Of a DNA stretch of 64,000 nucleotides, positions 27,125 through 34,060 are shown piece after piece. The translations under genes and the position numbers were made by a program. This stretch comes from Maribacter sp. BPC-D8 (lineage in GTDB: Bacteria > Bacteroidota > Bacteroidia > Flavobacteriales > Flavobacteriaceae): positions 806,001-870,000 of the forward strand of contig NZ_CP128187.1 in assembly GCF_035207705.1 (NCBI RefSeq), in the 5' to 3' direction. Under the pieces are notes generated by a model. It was not told where the DNA came from. It made no database searches and saw only the letters and a list, made by a program, of their open reading frames with translations. Every line of letters starts with the position of its first letter. The stretch's first letter is position 1.

Positions 27125-27652
27125 TTAATAAGCAGCTTCTTCTTTTTTCAGAATTAATCCACCAATAAGTGAAATTATTAATCCAAAAAATAATGCACTA
27201 ATAAGAGCAAGTGCAGCGCTTAAAAATGGTCCAGAAAAGTTCTCCATCATTTTAACGGCAGTATCTATTTCGTCTTGGGTCATATCTGGATTTTGAGAAA
27301 TCATTTCTGCTTTTTGAGCATCCATATAATTTGCCATAAAATCGGGTTCAATTATATTGATAAAAATCATTTTATATAAGATACCCATAATTGCAGCGAT
27401 TAAGGCAATACCAATGCCGACCTTTATAGCCTCGCTTATAGTTAACAAATGGTTATTAGCCTCTCGAAATTTATAAATTCCAAATACAATAACACCTGCC
27501 ATTATACTTATGTTCACAGCAAATAAAGCAAGACTTTGTTCGTATTGAAGACCTGCAATATAAAGCATTACGGCAAAAATGATAGTAAGGGTGCCTAGTA
27601 CTATACCGTACGTTCTTGCAAATTTTCCTGTTTTAGGTTGATTTTCTTCCAT
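27125..27652 (-). CDS. DUF4199 integral membrane protein
   Basis: Membrane protein of 175 residues with four hydrophobic segments, at about 14-31, 38-57, 75-100 and 145-168, and a helical loop rich in Met, Asp and Glu between the third and fourth. The arrangement (AVNISIMAGVIVFGIYKF, ISEAIKVGIGIALIAAIMG, then a C-terminal LISALFFGLIISLIGGLIL) matches DUF4199, a family common in Bacteroidota and of unknown function. In many genomes it precedes a GT2 gene, as here (46 bp). No catalytic residues are recognisable. Confidence 0.75.
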   Translation of the reverse strand: MEENQPKTGKFARTYGIVLGTLTIIFAVMLYIAGLQYEQSLALFAVNISIMAGVIVFGIYKFREANNHLLTISEAIKVGIGIALIAAIMGILYKMIFINIIEPDFMANYMDAQKAEMISQNPDMTQDEIDTAVKMMENFSGPFLSAALALISALFFGLIISLIGGLILKKEEAAY

Positions 27653-27756
27653 GATAAATAGTGATTATAGGTTGTTTTGTATATTAGTACGTTGTCGAGA
27701 TATAATGTTACAAAAGTGATAAAATTTAATTTTAATATTTTTTTTGATTTCTAAGT

Positions 27757-27785
27757 TGTCCGTTTGTATAATTTCACTATTTTTG
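27757..27785 (+). promoter_or_regulatory. Promoter of the L31 gene
   Basis: TTG at 27757-27759 is followed after 19 bases by TATTTTG (27779-27785) and CAGCC. This is the flavobacterial TTG-N19-TAnnTTTG layout except for one missing T in the -7 box. It lies 50 bp before the rpmE2 ATG. Confidence 0.6.
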
Positions 27786-27834
27786 CAGCCTTAAAATGAG
27801 TGCCCGTCGGAATGGGTGCGTTAAAGTTTTTATA

Positions 27835-28107
27835 ATGAAAAAAAATTTACACCCAGAAAATTATAGGATAGTGGCCTTTAAGGACATGTCTAACGAAGAA
27901 GTATTTTTAACAAAATCAACAGCTGATACTAAAGAGACTTTAGAGGTTGAAGGTGTTGAGTATCCATTAGTAAAATTGGAGATTTCAAGAACTTCTCACC
28001 CGTTTTACACTGGTAAAGCAAAATTATTGGATACAGCTGGTCGTATCGATAAGTTCAAGAACAAGTACAAGAAATTTTCAAAAGAAGAGAAAAAAGAAGA
28101 AGAATAG
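27835..28107 (+). CDS. rpmE2: 50S ribosomal protein L31, type B (zinc-free)
   Basis: Ribosomal protein of 90 residues, starting [19 protein letters not shown]. It lacks the CxxC zinc-binding cysteines of type A L31; [20 protein letters not shown] is the type B signature. The C-terminus is a Lys/Glu tail. The frame opens 13 codons earlier at an ATG at 27796, but those codons ([13 protein letters not shown]) lie inside the leader and do not resemble L31, so the start at 27835 is preferred. It is monocistronic, with a clear promoter and terminator. Confidence 0.95.
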   Translation: MKKNLHPENYRIVAFKDMSNEEVFLTKSTADTKETLEVEGVEYPLVKLEISRTSHPFYTGKAKLLDTAGRIDKFKNKYKKFSKEEKKEEE

Positions 28108-28132
28108 TATTTTTATTCTTTCTATTAAATAT

Positions 28133-28167
28133 AACGCCTTCGAAATTTTCGAAGGCGTTTCTTTTGC
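28133..28167 (+). terminator. Terminator after rpmE2
   Basis: AACGCCTTCG at 28133-28142 pairs with CGAAGGCGTT at 28150-28159 (extendable to 13 bp), followed by TTCTTTT. Confidence 0.88.
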
Positions 28168-28251
28168 ATTTAACTTTTAAATAAAGGAAGTTGTCTATTA
28201 AATATAGATGCTCTACGGATATTTGTTAATTTTGAAAAAAAATCATCTTGT

Positions 28252-29427
28252 ATGAACTTTATTCTTTTTGATGGTCCTCGTAGGAATCATCTTTTACCCT
28301 TCACTTTTACGCGTCCTGTTTCAGAAATTCGAGTAGGTATCATGACCTTAAAAGAGCGTTGGGAAGCATTTTTAAAAGTTTCGGTAACATCTTTGACTGA
28401 AGACTATTTAAGTGTAAAATACCCTGTTAATTTAGAAGATTCTAATGTTTTTATAGACGCTTCGGTATTGCCATCGAACGAGTTGCTAAAAGCGGTTAAA
28501 GCTTTGCGGTCGGGCGAAAGGTTAATGTCAGGCGCATTGATAATCGCTTATTTAGCTGCAAATTCTAAAAGTGCAGATGAATTAAGTAATTTAGATGTAG
28601 TTGAATATAAAGGTGATATAGTTCAAATCAATAATACTTGGGATATTTTCGATAAAAACGCAGATATCTTACAGTTCGATTTTGATTTCATTACAAAGGG
28701 TCGAAAAAGTCAACCCATATCAAGTACTAACCAACTAATTCACCCAGAGCGTATATTTCTTGAAGAAGGAGCAAAGGTTGAGTTTAGTATTTTAAATGCT
28801 ACTGACGGACCTATTTATTTAGGTAAGAATTCTGAAATTTGGGAAGGAAGTTTAATACGTGGTGGCTTGGCACTTTGCAATAATGCTATAATAAAAATGG
28901 GCGGTAAGCTCTATGGGGCAACTACTATTGGTCCTTATAGTAAAGTGTGTGGTGAAGTTAGTAACTCGGTTATTTTTGGATATTCAAGTAAAGGTCATGA
29001 AGGGTATTTGGGTAATGCCGTGTTAGGAGAATGGTGTAATATAGGTGCAGATTCAAATAACTCGAACCTTAAAAATAATTACGCGAAAGTTCGTTTGTGG
29101 AATTATGCCACGGAGAGTTTCGAACAAACCGGATTACAATTTTGTGGCTTAATGATGGGTGATCATAGTAAGACCGCTATTAATACCATGTTTAATACGG
29201 GTACTGTAATTGGGGTAAATTCCAATATATATGTTCCAGGTTTTCCTAGAAATTTTGTTCCCAGTTTTAGTTGGGGTGGAGCATCTGGGTTTACGGCATA
29301 TCAGCCTGCAAAAGCATTTGATGCGGCTAAAGTAATGATGGCTAGAAGAGGGGTAGAGTTTGATGAAGTTGAAGCCAATATTTTAACCCATGTATTTGAA
29401 GTAACAAAAAAATGGAGAAAGTACTAA
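28252..29427 (+). CDS. GlmU-like sugar nucleotidyltransferase / acetyltransferase
   Basis: Protein of 391 residues resembling the alternative GlmU family of Bacteroidota. The start MNFILFDGPRRNHLLPFTFT and RPVSEIRVGIMTLKERW are characteristic. The C-terminal half is a left-handed beta-helix with hexapeptide repeats (GPIYLGKNSEIWEGSLIRG, ATTIGPYSKVCGEVSNSV, AVLGEWCNIGADSNNSN). By family it is expected to make UDP-GlcNAc from GlcN-1-P, or to modify a related sugar nucleotide; canonical GlmU pyrophosphorylase motifs are altered. The N-terminal half has an Arg-rich loop in place of the usual GxGTRM. The next gene is mtaB 84 bp downstream. Confidence 0.82.
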   Translation: MNFILFDGPRRNHLLPFTFTRPVSEIRVGIMTLKERWEAFLKVSVTSLTEDYLSVKYPVNLEDSNVFIDASVLPSNELLKAVKALRSGERLMSGALIIAYLAANSKSADELSNLDVVEYKGDIVQINNTWDIFDKNADILQFDFDFITKGRKSQPISSTNQLIHPERIFLEEGAKVEFSILNATDGPIYLGKNSEIWEGSLIRGGLALCNNAIIKMGGKLYGATTIGPYSKVCGEVSNSVIFGYSSKGHEGYLGNAVLGEWCNIGADSNNSNLKNNYAKVRLWNYATESFEQTGLQFCGLMMGDHSKTAINTMFNTGTVIGVNSNIYVPGFPRNFVPSFSWGGASGFTAYQPAKAFDAAKVMMARRGVEFDEVEANILTHVFEVTKKWRKY

Positions 29428-29511
29428 GTATTTAGAATTGAAATTCAACTACTTAGCTTGTTACAGCTAATTGAAGTTTAGGTATTTTTACACGCTCAAA
29501 GAGATTATTAG

Positions 29512-30840
29512 ATGAAGAAGAAAGTGGCTTTTTACACTTTAGGATGTAAGTTGAACTTTTCAGAAACATCTACCATAGCCCGAAGTTTTGCTGACGAGGG
29601 ATTCGATAGGGTAGATTTTTCAGAGAAAGCAGATATGTATGTTATAAATACATGTTCTGTAACCGATAACGCTGATAAAAAATTTAAGACCATAGTTAAA
29701 AAAGCACAGAAGATAAATCCCGATGCTTTTGTTGCCGCTGTAGGTTGCTATGCTCAATTAAAACCAGAAGAACTTGCTGATGTTGATGGGGTAGATTTGG
29801 TTTTAGGAGCTACAGAAAAATTCAAGATTACCGACTATATAAATGATTTAACCAAAAATGATCATGGTAAGGTCCATTCTTGTGAAATAGCAGATGCCGA
29901 TTTTTATGTAGGTAGTTATGCTATTGGTGATAGAACAAGAGCTTTCTTGAAAGTTCAAGATGGTTGTGATTATAAATGTACCTACTGTACAATTCCTTTA
30001 GCACGTGGTATTTCTCGAAGCGATACTTTGGAAAATGTTTTAAAGAATGCGGCTGATATATCTGAGCAAGGCATTAAAGAGATTGTTTTAACGGGAGTAA
30101 ATATTGGGGATTACGGTAAAGGGGAGTTTGGTAATAAAAAGCATGAGCATACTTTTTTAGATCTTGTTACGGCTTTAGATGATGTTGATGGTATTCATCG
30201 TTTACGAATTTCATCAATAGAACCTAATCTTTTAAAGAACGAAACCATTGAGTTTGTTTCTCAAAGTAAAACTTTTGTGCCTCATTTTCATATTCCCTTA
30301 CAGAGTGGTAGTGATGATCTTCTTAAGTTAATGAAGCGTCGTTATATGACGAATCTTTATAAAGAACGTGTAGCGAAGATTAGAGAGGTAATGCCTAATT
30401 GCTGTATTGGAGTTGATGTTATTGTTGGTTTTCCTGGTGAGACTGAAGAACATTTTTTAGAAACGTATCACTTTTTAAATGATTTAGATATTTCTTATTT
30501 GCATGTTTTTACGTATTCGGAAAGAGATAATACTCCTGCAGCTACAATGGATGGTGTTGTGCCTAATAAAGTAAGAAGTAAAAGGAGTAAAATGTTACGC
30601 GGGTTGTCTGTAAAGAAGAGACGAGCGTTCTATGAGAGTCAGTTGGGTAATGATTTAACTGTGTTGTTCGAGGGTGAGAATAAAGAAGGGTATATTCATG
30701 GGTTTACTGAGAATTACGTTAAAGTAAAATCACCTTGGAATCCCGAATTGGTAAATACTTTGCATCAAGTGAAGTTGACCGAAATTGATAAGGACGGTCT
30801 GGTTCGGTTTAATTTTGTAAACGAAAAAGTAGAAGCATAA
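29512..30840 (+). CDS. mtaB: tRNA t6A37 methylthiotransferase MtaB
   Basis: Radical-SAM methylthiotransferase of 442 residues that converts t6A37 to ms2t6A37 in ANN-decoding tRNAs. The N-terminal UPF0004 domain carries the three cysteines of the auxiliary iron-sulfur cluster (Cys12 in TLGCKLNFSE, Cys48 in INTCSVTD, Cys79 in VGCYAQ). The radical SAM CxxxCxxC is Cys152-Cys156-Cys159 in DGCDYKCTYCTIPLARG. A C-terminal TRAM-like domain (about 375-440) would bind tRNA. The opening TLGCKLNFSET distinguishes MtaB from MiaB and RimO. Confidence 0.93.
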   Translation: MKKKVAFYTLGCKLNFSETSTIARSFADEGFDRVDFSEKADMYVINTCSVTDNADKKFKTIVKKAQKINPDAFVAAVGCYAQLKPEELADVDGVDLVLGATEKFKITDYINDLTKNDHGKVHSCEIADADFYVGSYAIGDRTRAFLKVQDGCDYKCTYCTIPLARGISRSDTLENVLKNAADISEQGIKEIVLTGVNIGDYGKGEFGNKKHEHTFLDLVTALDDVDGIHRLRISSIEPNLLKNETIEFVSQSKTFVPHFHIPLQSGSDDLLKLMKRRYMTNLYKERVAKIREVMPNCCIGVDVIVGFPGETEEHFLETYHFLNDLDISYLHVFTYSERDNTPAATMDGVVPNKVRSKRSKMLRGLSVKKRRAFYESQLGNDLTVLFEGENKEGYIHGFTENYVKVKSPWNPELVNTLHQVKLTEIDKDGLVRFNFVNEKVEA

Positions 30841-30870
30841 AAAAAGCCTTTCATTTGAAAGGCTTTTTAA
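30841..30870. terminator. Bidirectional terminator, mtaB / GNAT
   Basis: AAAAAGCCTTTC (from 30841) and GAAAGGCTTTTT (to 30868) form a 12-bp stem around ATTT. A-runs and T-runs make it usable by both convergent genes. Confidence 0.88.
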
Positions 30871-30874
30871 TTTA

Positions 30875-31171
30875 TTAGATACGAATACCGATAGGTAACA
30901 TTTCTTTGTATTGTCTTCTGTTCTTTCGAAGAAATCCTGCGATATGAGGACTAGTTGGAACGACTCTAAGATTTCTATCTTGAATAATACTTAAAACAGC
31001 TTTTATGAAGTTTTCTCTAAAATCTTCATCTGTAATTTCCTCAGGAACAACTAGCTTGGTAAGAAATATCTTTCTTTCTTGAGAAGAATATTCAATTCTG
31101 GCAAGATGACCATCTACAGTAGTTTCAAATTGTCGCAGAAAAGAATTGTCATTAATGATAACATCGTTCAT
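30875..31171 (-). CDS. Small GNAT-type N-acetyltransferase-like protein (YjdJ/PF14542 type)
   Basis: Protein of 98 residues from the ATG at 31171; a TTG ten codons upstream is also in frame but less likely. The compact GNAT fold is suggested by FETTVDGHLARIEYSSQ, IFLTKLVVPEEI, a helix ENFIKAVLSIIQDRNL, then RVVPTSPHIAGFLRKN, which corresponds to the V-P-x-C/S-P-x-V motif of the short acetyltransferase family without the full acetyl-CoA loop. Substrate is unknown. The 5' leader contains a terminator-like hairpin at 31204-31231. Confidence 0.7.
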   Translation of the reverse strand: MNDVIINDNSFLRQFETTVDGHLARIEYSSQERKIFLTKLVVPEEITDEDFRENFIKAVLSIIQDRNLRVVPTSPHIAGFLRKNRRQYKEMLPIGIRI

Positions 31172-31203
31172 ATAGAAAATTTTAGTTTTGTTGTTAGACA
31201 AAA

Positions 31204-31231
31204 AAATTACGATGTTCTCATATCGTAATTT
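31204..31231 (-). promoter_or_regulatory. Terminator-like hairpin in the leader of the GNAT gene
   Basis: AAATTACGAT and ATCGTAATTT form a 10-bp stem with an 8-base loop; on the minus strand the stem is followed directly by a run of T (ATCGTAATTTTTTTG). It lies between a candidate -7 box (TACTTTTG, 31296-31303) and the ATG at 31171, so it is positioned as an attenuator rather than as the end of a gene. Confidence 0.5.
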
Positions 31232-31348
31232 ATCATTAGTGAATGCTGTATAAAATATAACATATCAAATTGTATATGTTTTTCACATTCTCTTACAAAA
31301 GTAGTTAAAAAATACTTAATTTCCTAGTTTTTACTACGCTTCGTGACT

Positions 31349-32011
31349 ATGACAGATAATGTAATTCATGTGTATTGTATGCCTGGTATGGCAGCAAGTC
31401 CTGCTATTTTTGAGTATATAAAATTACCCAAAGAAAGCTTCGAACTTCATTTTTTAGAATGGAGTATTCCCGTAAGGGGCATTTCATTTGTTGATTATGC
31501 AAAAAACATGTGTAGTAAAATACAACATGAAAATGTGGTATTGTTGGGGGTTTCGTTAGGCGGACTCCTAGTTCAAGAAATGTCTAAGTATATTGAGGTA
31601 AGAAAAGTAATAATTGTGTCGAGTGTAAAAACTAGATATGAGTTGCCAAAACGTATGATTTTTGCGAGGTATACCAGTGTGCATAAACTGCTACCTACTG
31701 GTTTGGTTAACAATGTAGAATTATTAGCTAAATATGCATTTGGCGAAAGTGTAACGAAACGCCTTTCGTTATATGAAAAGTATTTATCTGTTAGAGATAA
31801 AAGCTATATAGATTGGAGTATAAATGAGCTGGTAAATTGGAAGCAAGAGGAGCCGTGTGAAAAATTGGTGCATATACAAGGTGAGAAGGATCCTGTGTTC
31901 CCAATTGAAAATTGTGGTAATTGTATACATGTGCCCAATGGAACCCATACCATGATAATACATAGGGCAAAGTGGTTTAACGAGAACTTGCCAACAATTA
32001 TTTTGGAATAA
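31349..32011 (+). CDS. Alpha/beta hydrolase
   Basis: Protein of 220 residues from the ATG at 31349 (an in-frame GTG two codons earlier is possible). The nucleophile elbow is LLGVSLGGLL, preceded by a strand-helix pattern (HVYCMPGMAAS as the oxyanion region). A late acid site is likely in HIQGEKDPVFP and a histidine in NGTHTMIIHRAKW. It is a soluble serine hydrolase of lipase/esterase type; the substrate is unknown. It precedes the lytic transglycosylase gene by 65 bp. Confidence 0.8.
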   Translation: MTDNVIHVYCMPGMAASPAIFEYIKLPKESFELHFLEWSIPVRGISFVDYAKNMCSKIQHENVVLLGVSLGGLLVQEMSKYIEVRKVIIVSSVKTRYELPKRMIFARYTSVHKLLPTGLVNNVELLAKYAFGESVTKRLSLYEKYLSVRDKSYIDWSINELVNWKQEEPCEKLVHIQGEKDPVFPIENCGNCIHVPNGTHTMIIHRAKWFNENLPTIILE

Positions 32012-32076
32012 GATAGTTCTATATATACCTTTGGTAGAGTAAAGTGTTGATAGAAATAATTTAAAATATAAAATTC

Positions 32077-33033
32077 ATGAAAACTATTAAGAATATATTG
32101 ATGTTGTTGGGTGTGGTATTTGTAGCAGGTACATTGATATTTGCTGTGGGAAATACTGATGGTATTATAAATAATGATAGGTTAGTTGCAAATGATAGCG
32201 TTCAGAAAAATGTATCTAAATCATATAAAATTTCATCTATAGATATACCTGCTGATTTGAATTTTGCAGGAGAGGTAGTTCCTCAGGCAGATCCAGAAAT
32301 TATGGAGCGTATAGATCGTGAATTTTTGGTGAATACGTATTGGCAATCAAACGCAGTATTACTTATTAAAAGAGCTAATAAGTATTTTCCTGTAATTGAG
32401 CCAATTTTGGCTAAAAACGGAATTCCTGATGATTTTAAATATTTAGCTGTAGCAGAAAGCGGATTGACGAATGTGGTTTCGCCAGCAGGAGCAACTGGTT
32501 TTTGGCAGATAATGAGAGAAACGGGTAGAGAATATGGCTTAGAGGTAAATTCAAACGTAGATGAGCGTTACCATTTAGAAAAGTCTACAGAGGTTGCTTG
32601 TAAGTACTTAAACAGATGGAAAGACAAATATGGTAGTTGGGCATTAACTGCTGCTGCTTATAACGCAGGACCAGGTGCAATCAATAAGTATATGGGTATT
32701 CAGCAAGTCGATAATTACTGGGATTTGTTACTTGGTAGTGAAACAGGTAGGTATGTATTTAGAATTATGGCGATTAAAGAAATCCTTTCTAATCCAGAAA
32801 AGTATGGTTTTCATATCGAGAAAGAAGATATGTACGAAGCGGTACCGACCTTTACGGTAGAAATAGATAAACCAGTAAGCGACTTCGCTGATTTTGCACA
32901 AGAATATGAAATCAACTACAAAATATTAAAGCGCCACAATCCTTGGTTGAGAGAGGCGCATTTAAATAATAATTCTCGTAAAAAGTATACTGTAGAAATT
33001 CCTAATAAAGGATATTATAGAGAAACTAAATAA
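32077..33033 (+). CDS. Membrane-anchored lytic murein transglycosylase (MltD-like)
   Basis: Protein of 318 residues with an N-terminal signal or anchor segment (about 5-25). The SLT domain at about 85-235 contains FKYLAVAESGLTNVVSPAGA with the catalytic Glu127, then GFWQIMRETGREYGL and AAAYNAGPGAINKYM. A final LysM-like segment (about 270-310, FAQEYEINYKILKRHNPWL) may bind glycan. It cleaves peptidoglycan with 1,6-anhydro-muramyl formation during wall remodelling. It converges with the next gene with a 2-bp gap. Confidence 0.9.
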   Translation: MKTIKNILMLLGVVFVAGTLIFAVGNTDGIINNDRLVANDSVQKNVSKSYKISSIDIPADLNFAGEVVPQADPEIMERIDREFLVNTYWQSNAVLLIKRANKYFPVIEPILAKNGIPDDFKYLAVAESGLTNVVSPAGATGFWQIMRETGREYGLEVNSNVDERYHLEKSTEVACKYLNRWKDKYGSWALTAAAYNAGPGAINKYMGIQQVDNYWDLLLGSETGRYVFRIMAIKEILSNPEKYGFHIEKEDMYEAVPTFTVEIDKPVSDFADFAQEYEINYKILKRHNPWLREAHLNNNSRKKYTVEIPNKGYYRETK

Positions 33034-33035
33034 GA

Positions 33036-33551
33036 TTAGATTTTCTTCATTTGTTGTTGCATCATTTTAATTTGATCCGTCAACATATTGTTTTTGTCTA
33101 ATTTCTTGGCTTCGTTAAGTAACATGGTAGCTTCTCTCTTGCGACGTTTTTGCATGGAAATACCTGCTAGGCTTAATTTTGCCATAGCAACATCATAATC
33201 CATTGTTAAGCCAAGCTTTAGTGCTTTTTTAAAGTATTTCTCAGCTTGGGTTAAATTGGTTTGAGAAAATATAATACCATGTAGGTAATTATAGTAGCCT
33301 TGTTGTTTAAGGGTTAGTGCCCCTTCAGGATTTTTAATTTTATCTAACCAATTCTTTGTTCCGGTTAAATCTTGCTTACGCATTCTTAAAAAAGCCAAAA
33401 GAATAATTTCATTTCTAAAATAAAGAAAGATGAAAATTAAGGATAGTAGGATTAAAAATATGCCATTTCCGATGTTACCTTCTATAAATTGGTAGACAGA
33501 AAAAGCAATTATGAGTCCTGCAATGATTAATTTTAAATTTTTATTGAACAT
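33036..33551 (-). CDS. Two-TM protein with TPR-like helical domain
   Basis: Protein of 171 residues. Two hydrophobic helices, at about 7-22 (LKLIIAGLIIAFSVYQ) and about 28-46, are followed by a basic helical domain of about 120 residues with TPR-like pairs (AEKYFKKALKLGLTMDYDVA and KREATMLLNEAKKLDKNN). It is a typical conserved Bacteroidota membrane protein without known function. It is monocistronic and divergent from rpmH. Confidence 0.7.
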   Translation of the reverse strand: MFNKNLKLIIAGLIIAFSVYQFIEGNIGNGIFLILLSLIFIFLYFRNEIILLAFLRMRKQDLTGTKNWLDKIKNPEGALTLKQQGYYNYLHGIIFSQTNLTQAEKYFKKALKLGLTMDYDVAMAKLSLAGISMQKRRKREATMLLNEAKKLDKNNMLTDQIKMMQQQMKKI

Positions 33552-33716
33552 ATTTTAAGTTTTTATTTCTTGATGATTGTTTGATTGTAATTTTGAAATT
33601 AATCGTAACCCTATTAAAATAAAGCGATTTCGGCGCTAAATTTCGATTCGGGCAAAATTAATCAAAAGCTTCGTTTTGTGACGTACGGATTTATAAAAAT
33701 ATTTTTTTCATATCAC

Positions 33717-33746
33717 TTGTTAAAGAAAAAACTCTTTGTATATTTG
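33717..33746 (+). promoter_or_regulatory. rpmH promoter, exact flavobacterial consensus
   Basis: TTG at 33717-33719, 19 bases, then TATATTTG at 33739-33746. This is a full match to TTG-N19-TAnnTTTG and the best promoter in the window. The rpmH ATG is 57 bp downstream. Confidence 0.8.
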
Positions 33747-33803
33747 CGCCCAGTTTCACAGAGAAATCTGAATAATTCAATTTAAATAGAAAAGGTTTAA
33801 GAG

Positions 33804-33971
33804 ATGCCCGGACAAAAAAGAACATATCAGCCGTCAAAAAGAAAGAGAAAGAACAAACATGGTTTTCGTGAGCGTATGGCTTCCGTAAACGGTAGAAAGG
33901 TTCTTGCAAGAAGAAGAGCAAAAGGAAGAAAGAAATTGACTGTTTCCTCTGAAACTAGACATAAGAAATAA
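33804..33971 (+). CDS. rpmH: 50S ribosomal protein L34
   Basis: Ribosomal protein of 55 residues, short enough to be missed by ORF length cut-offs. The translation begins [20 protein letters not shown], continues [20 protein letters not shown] and ends SSETRHKK: the full L34 signature. It is two or so residues longer at the N-terminus than most flavobacterial L34 (insertion of Gly-Gln after MP). The gene has a consensus promoter and a terminator. In many bacteria rpmH lies next to rnpA and dnaA; here its neighbour is carB. Confidence 0.96.
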   Translation: MPGQKRTYQPSKRKRKNKHGFRERMASVNGRKVLARRRAKGRKKLTVSSETRHKK

Positions 33972-33997
33972 TGATTGTATAGTTTTTATAATATATA

Positions 33998-34031
33998 GGT
34001 GTTACTTTTCCGAAAGTAGCACCTTTTTTTT
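33998..34031 (+). terminator. Terminator between rpmH and carB
   Basis: GGTGTTACTTT and AAAGTAGCACC (33998-34023) form a stem with one T/G mismatch closed by TCCG, followed by a run of eight T. carB starts 30 bp later, so carB must rely on read-through or on a promoter hidden in this short spacer. Confidence 0.82.
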
Positions 34032-34060
34032 GTCCAATTCCCAAAATACTCAACTCAAAA

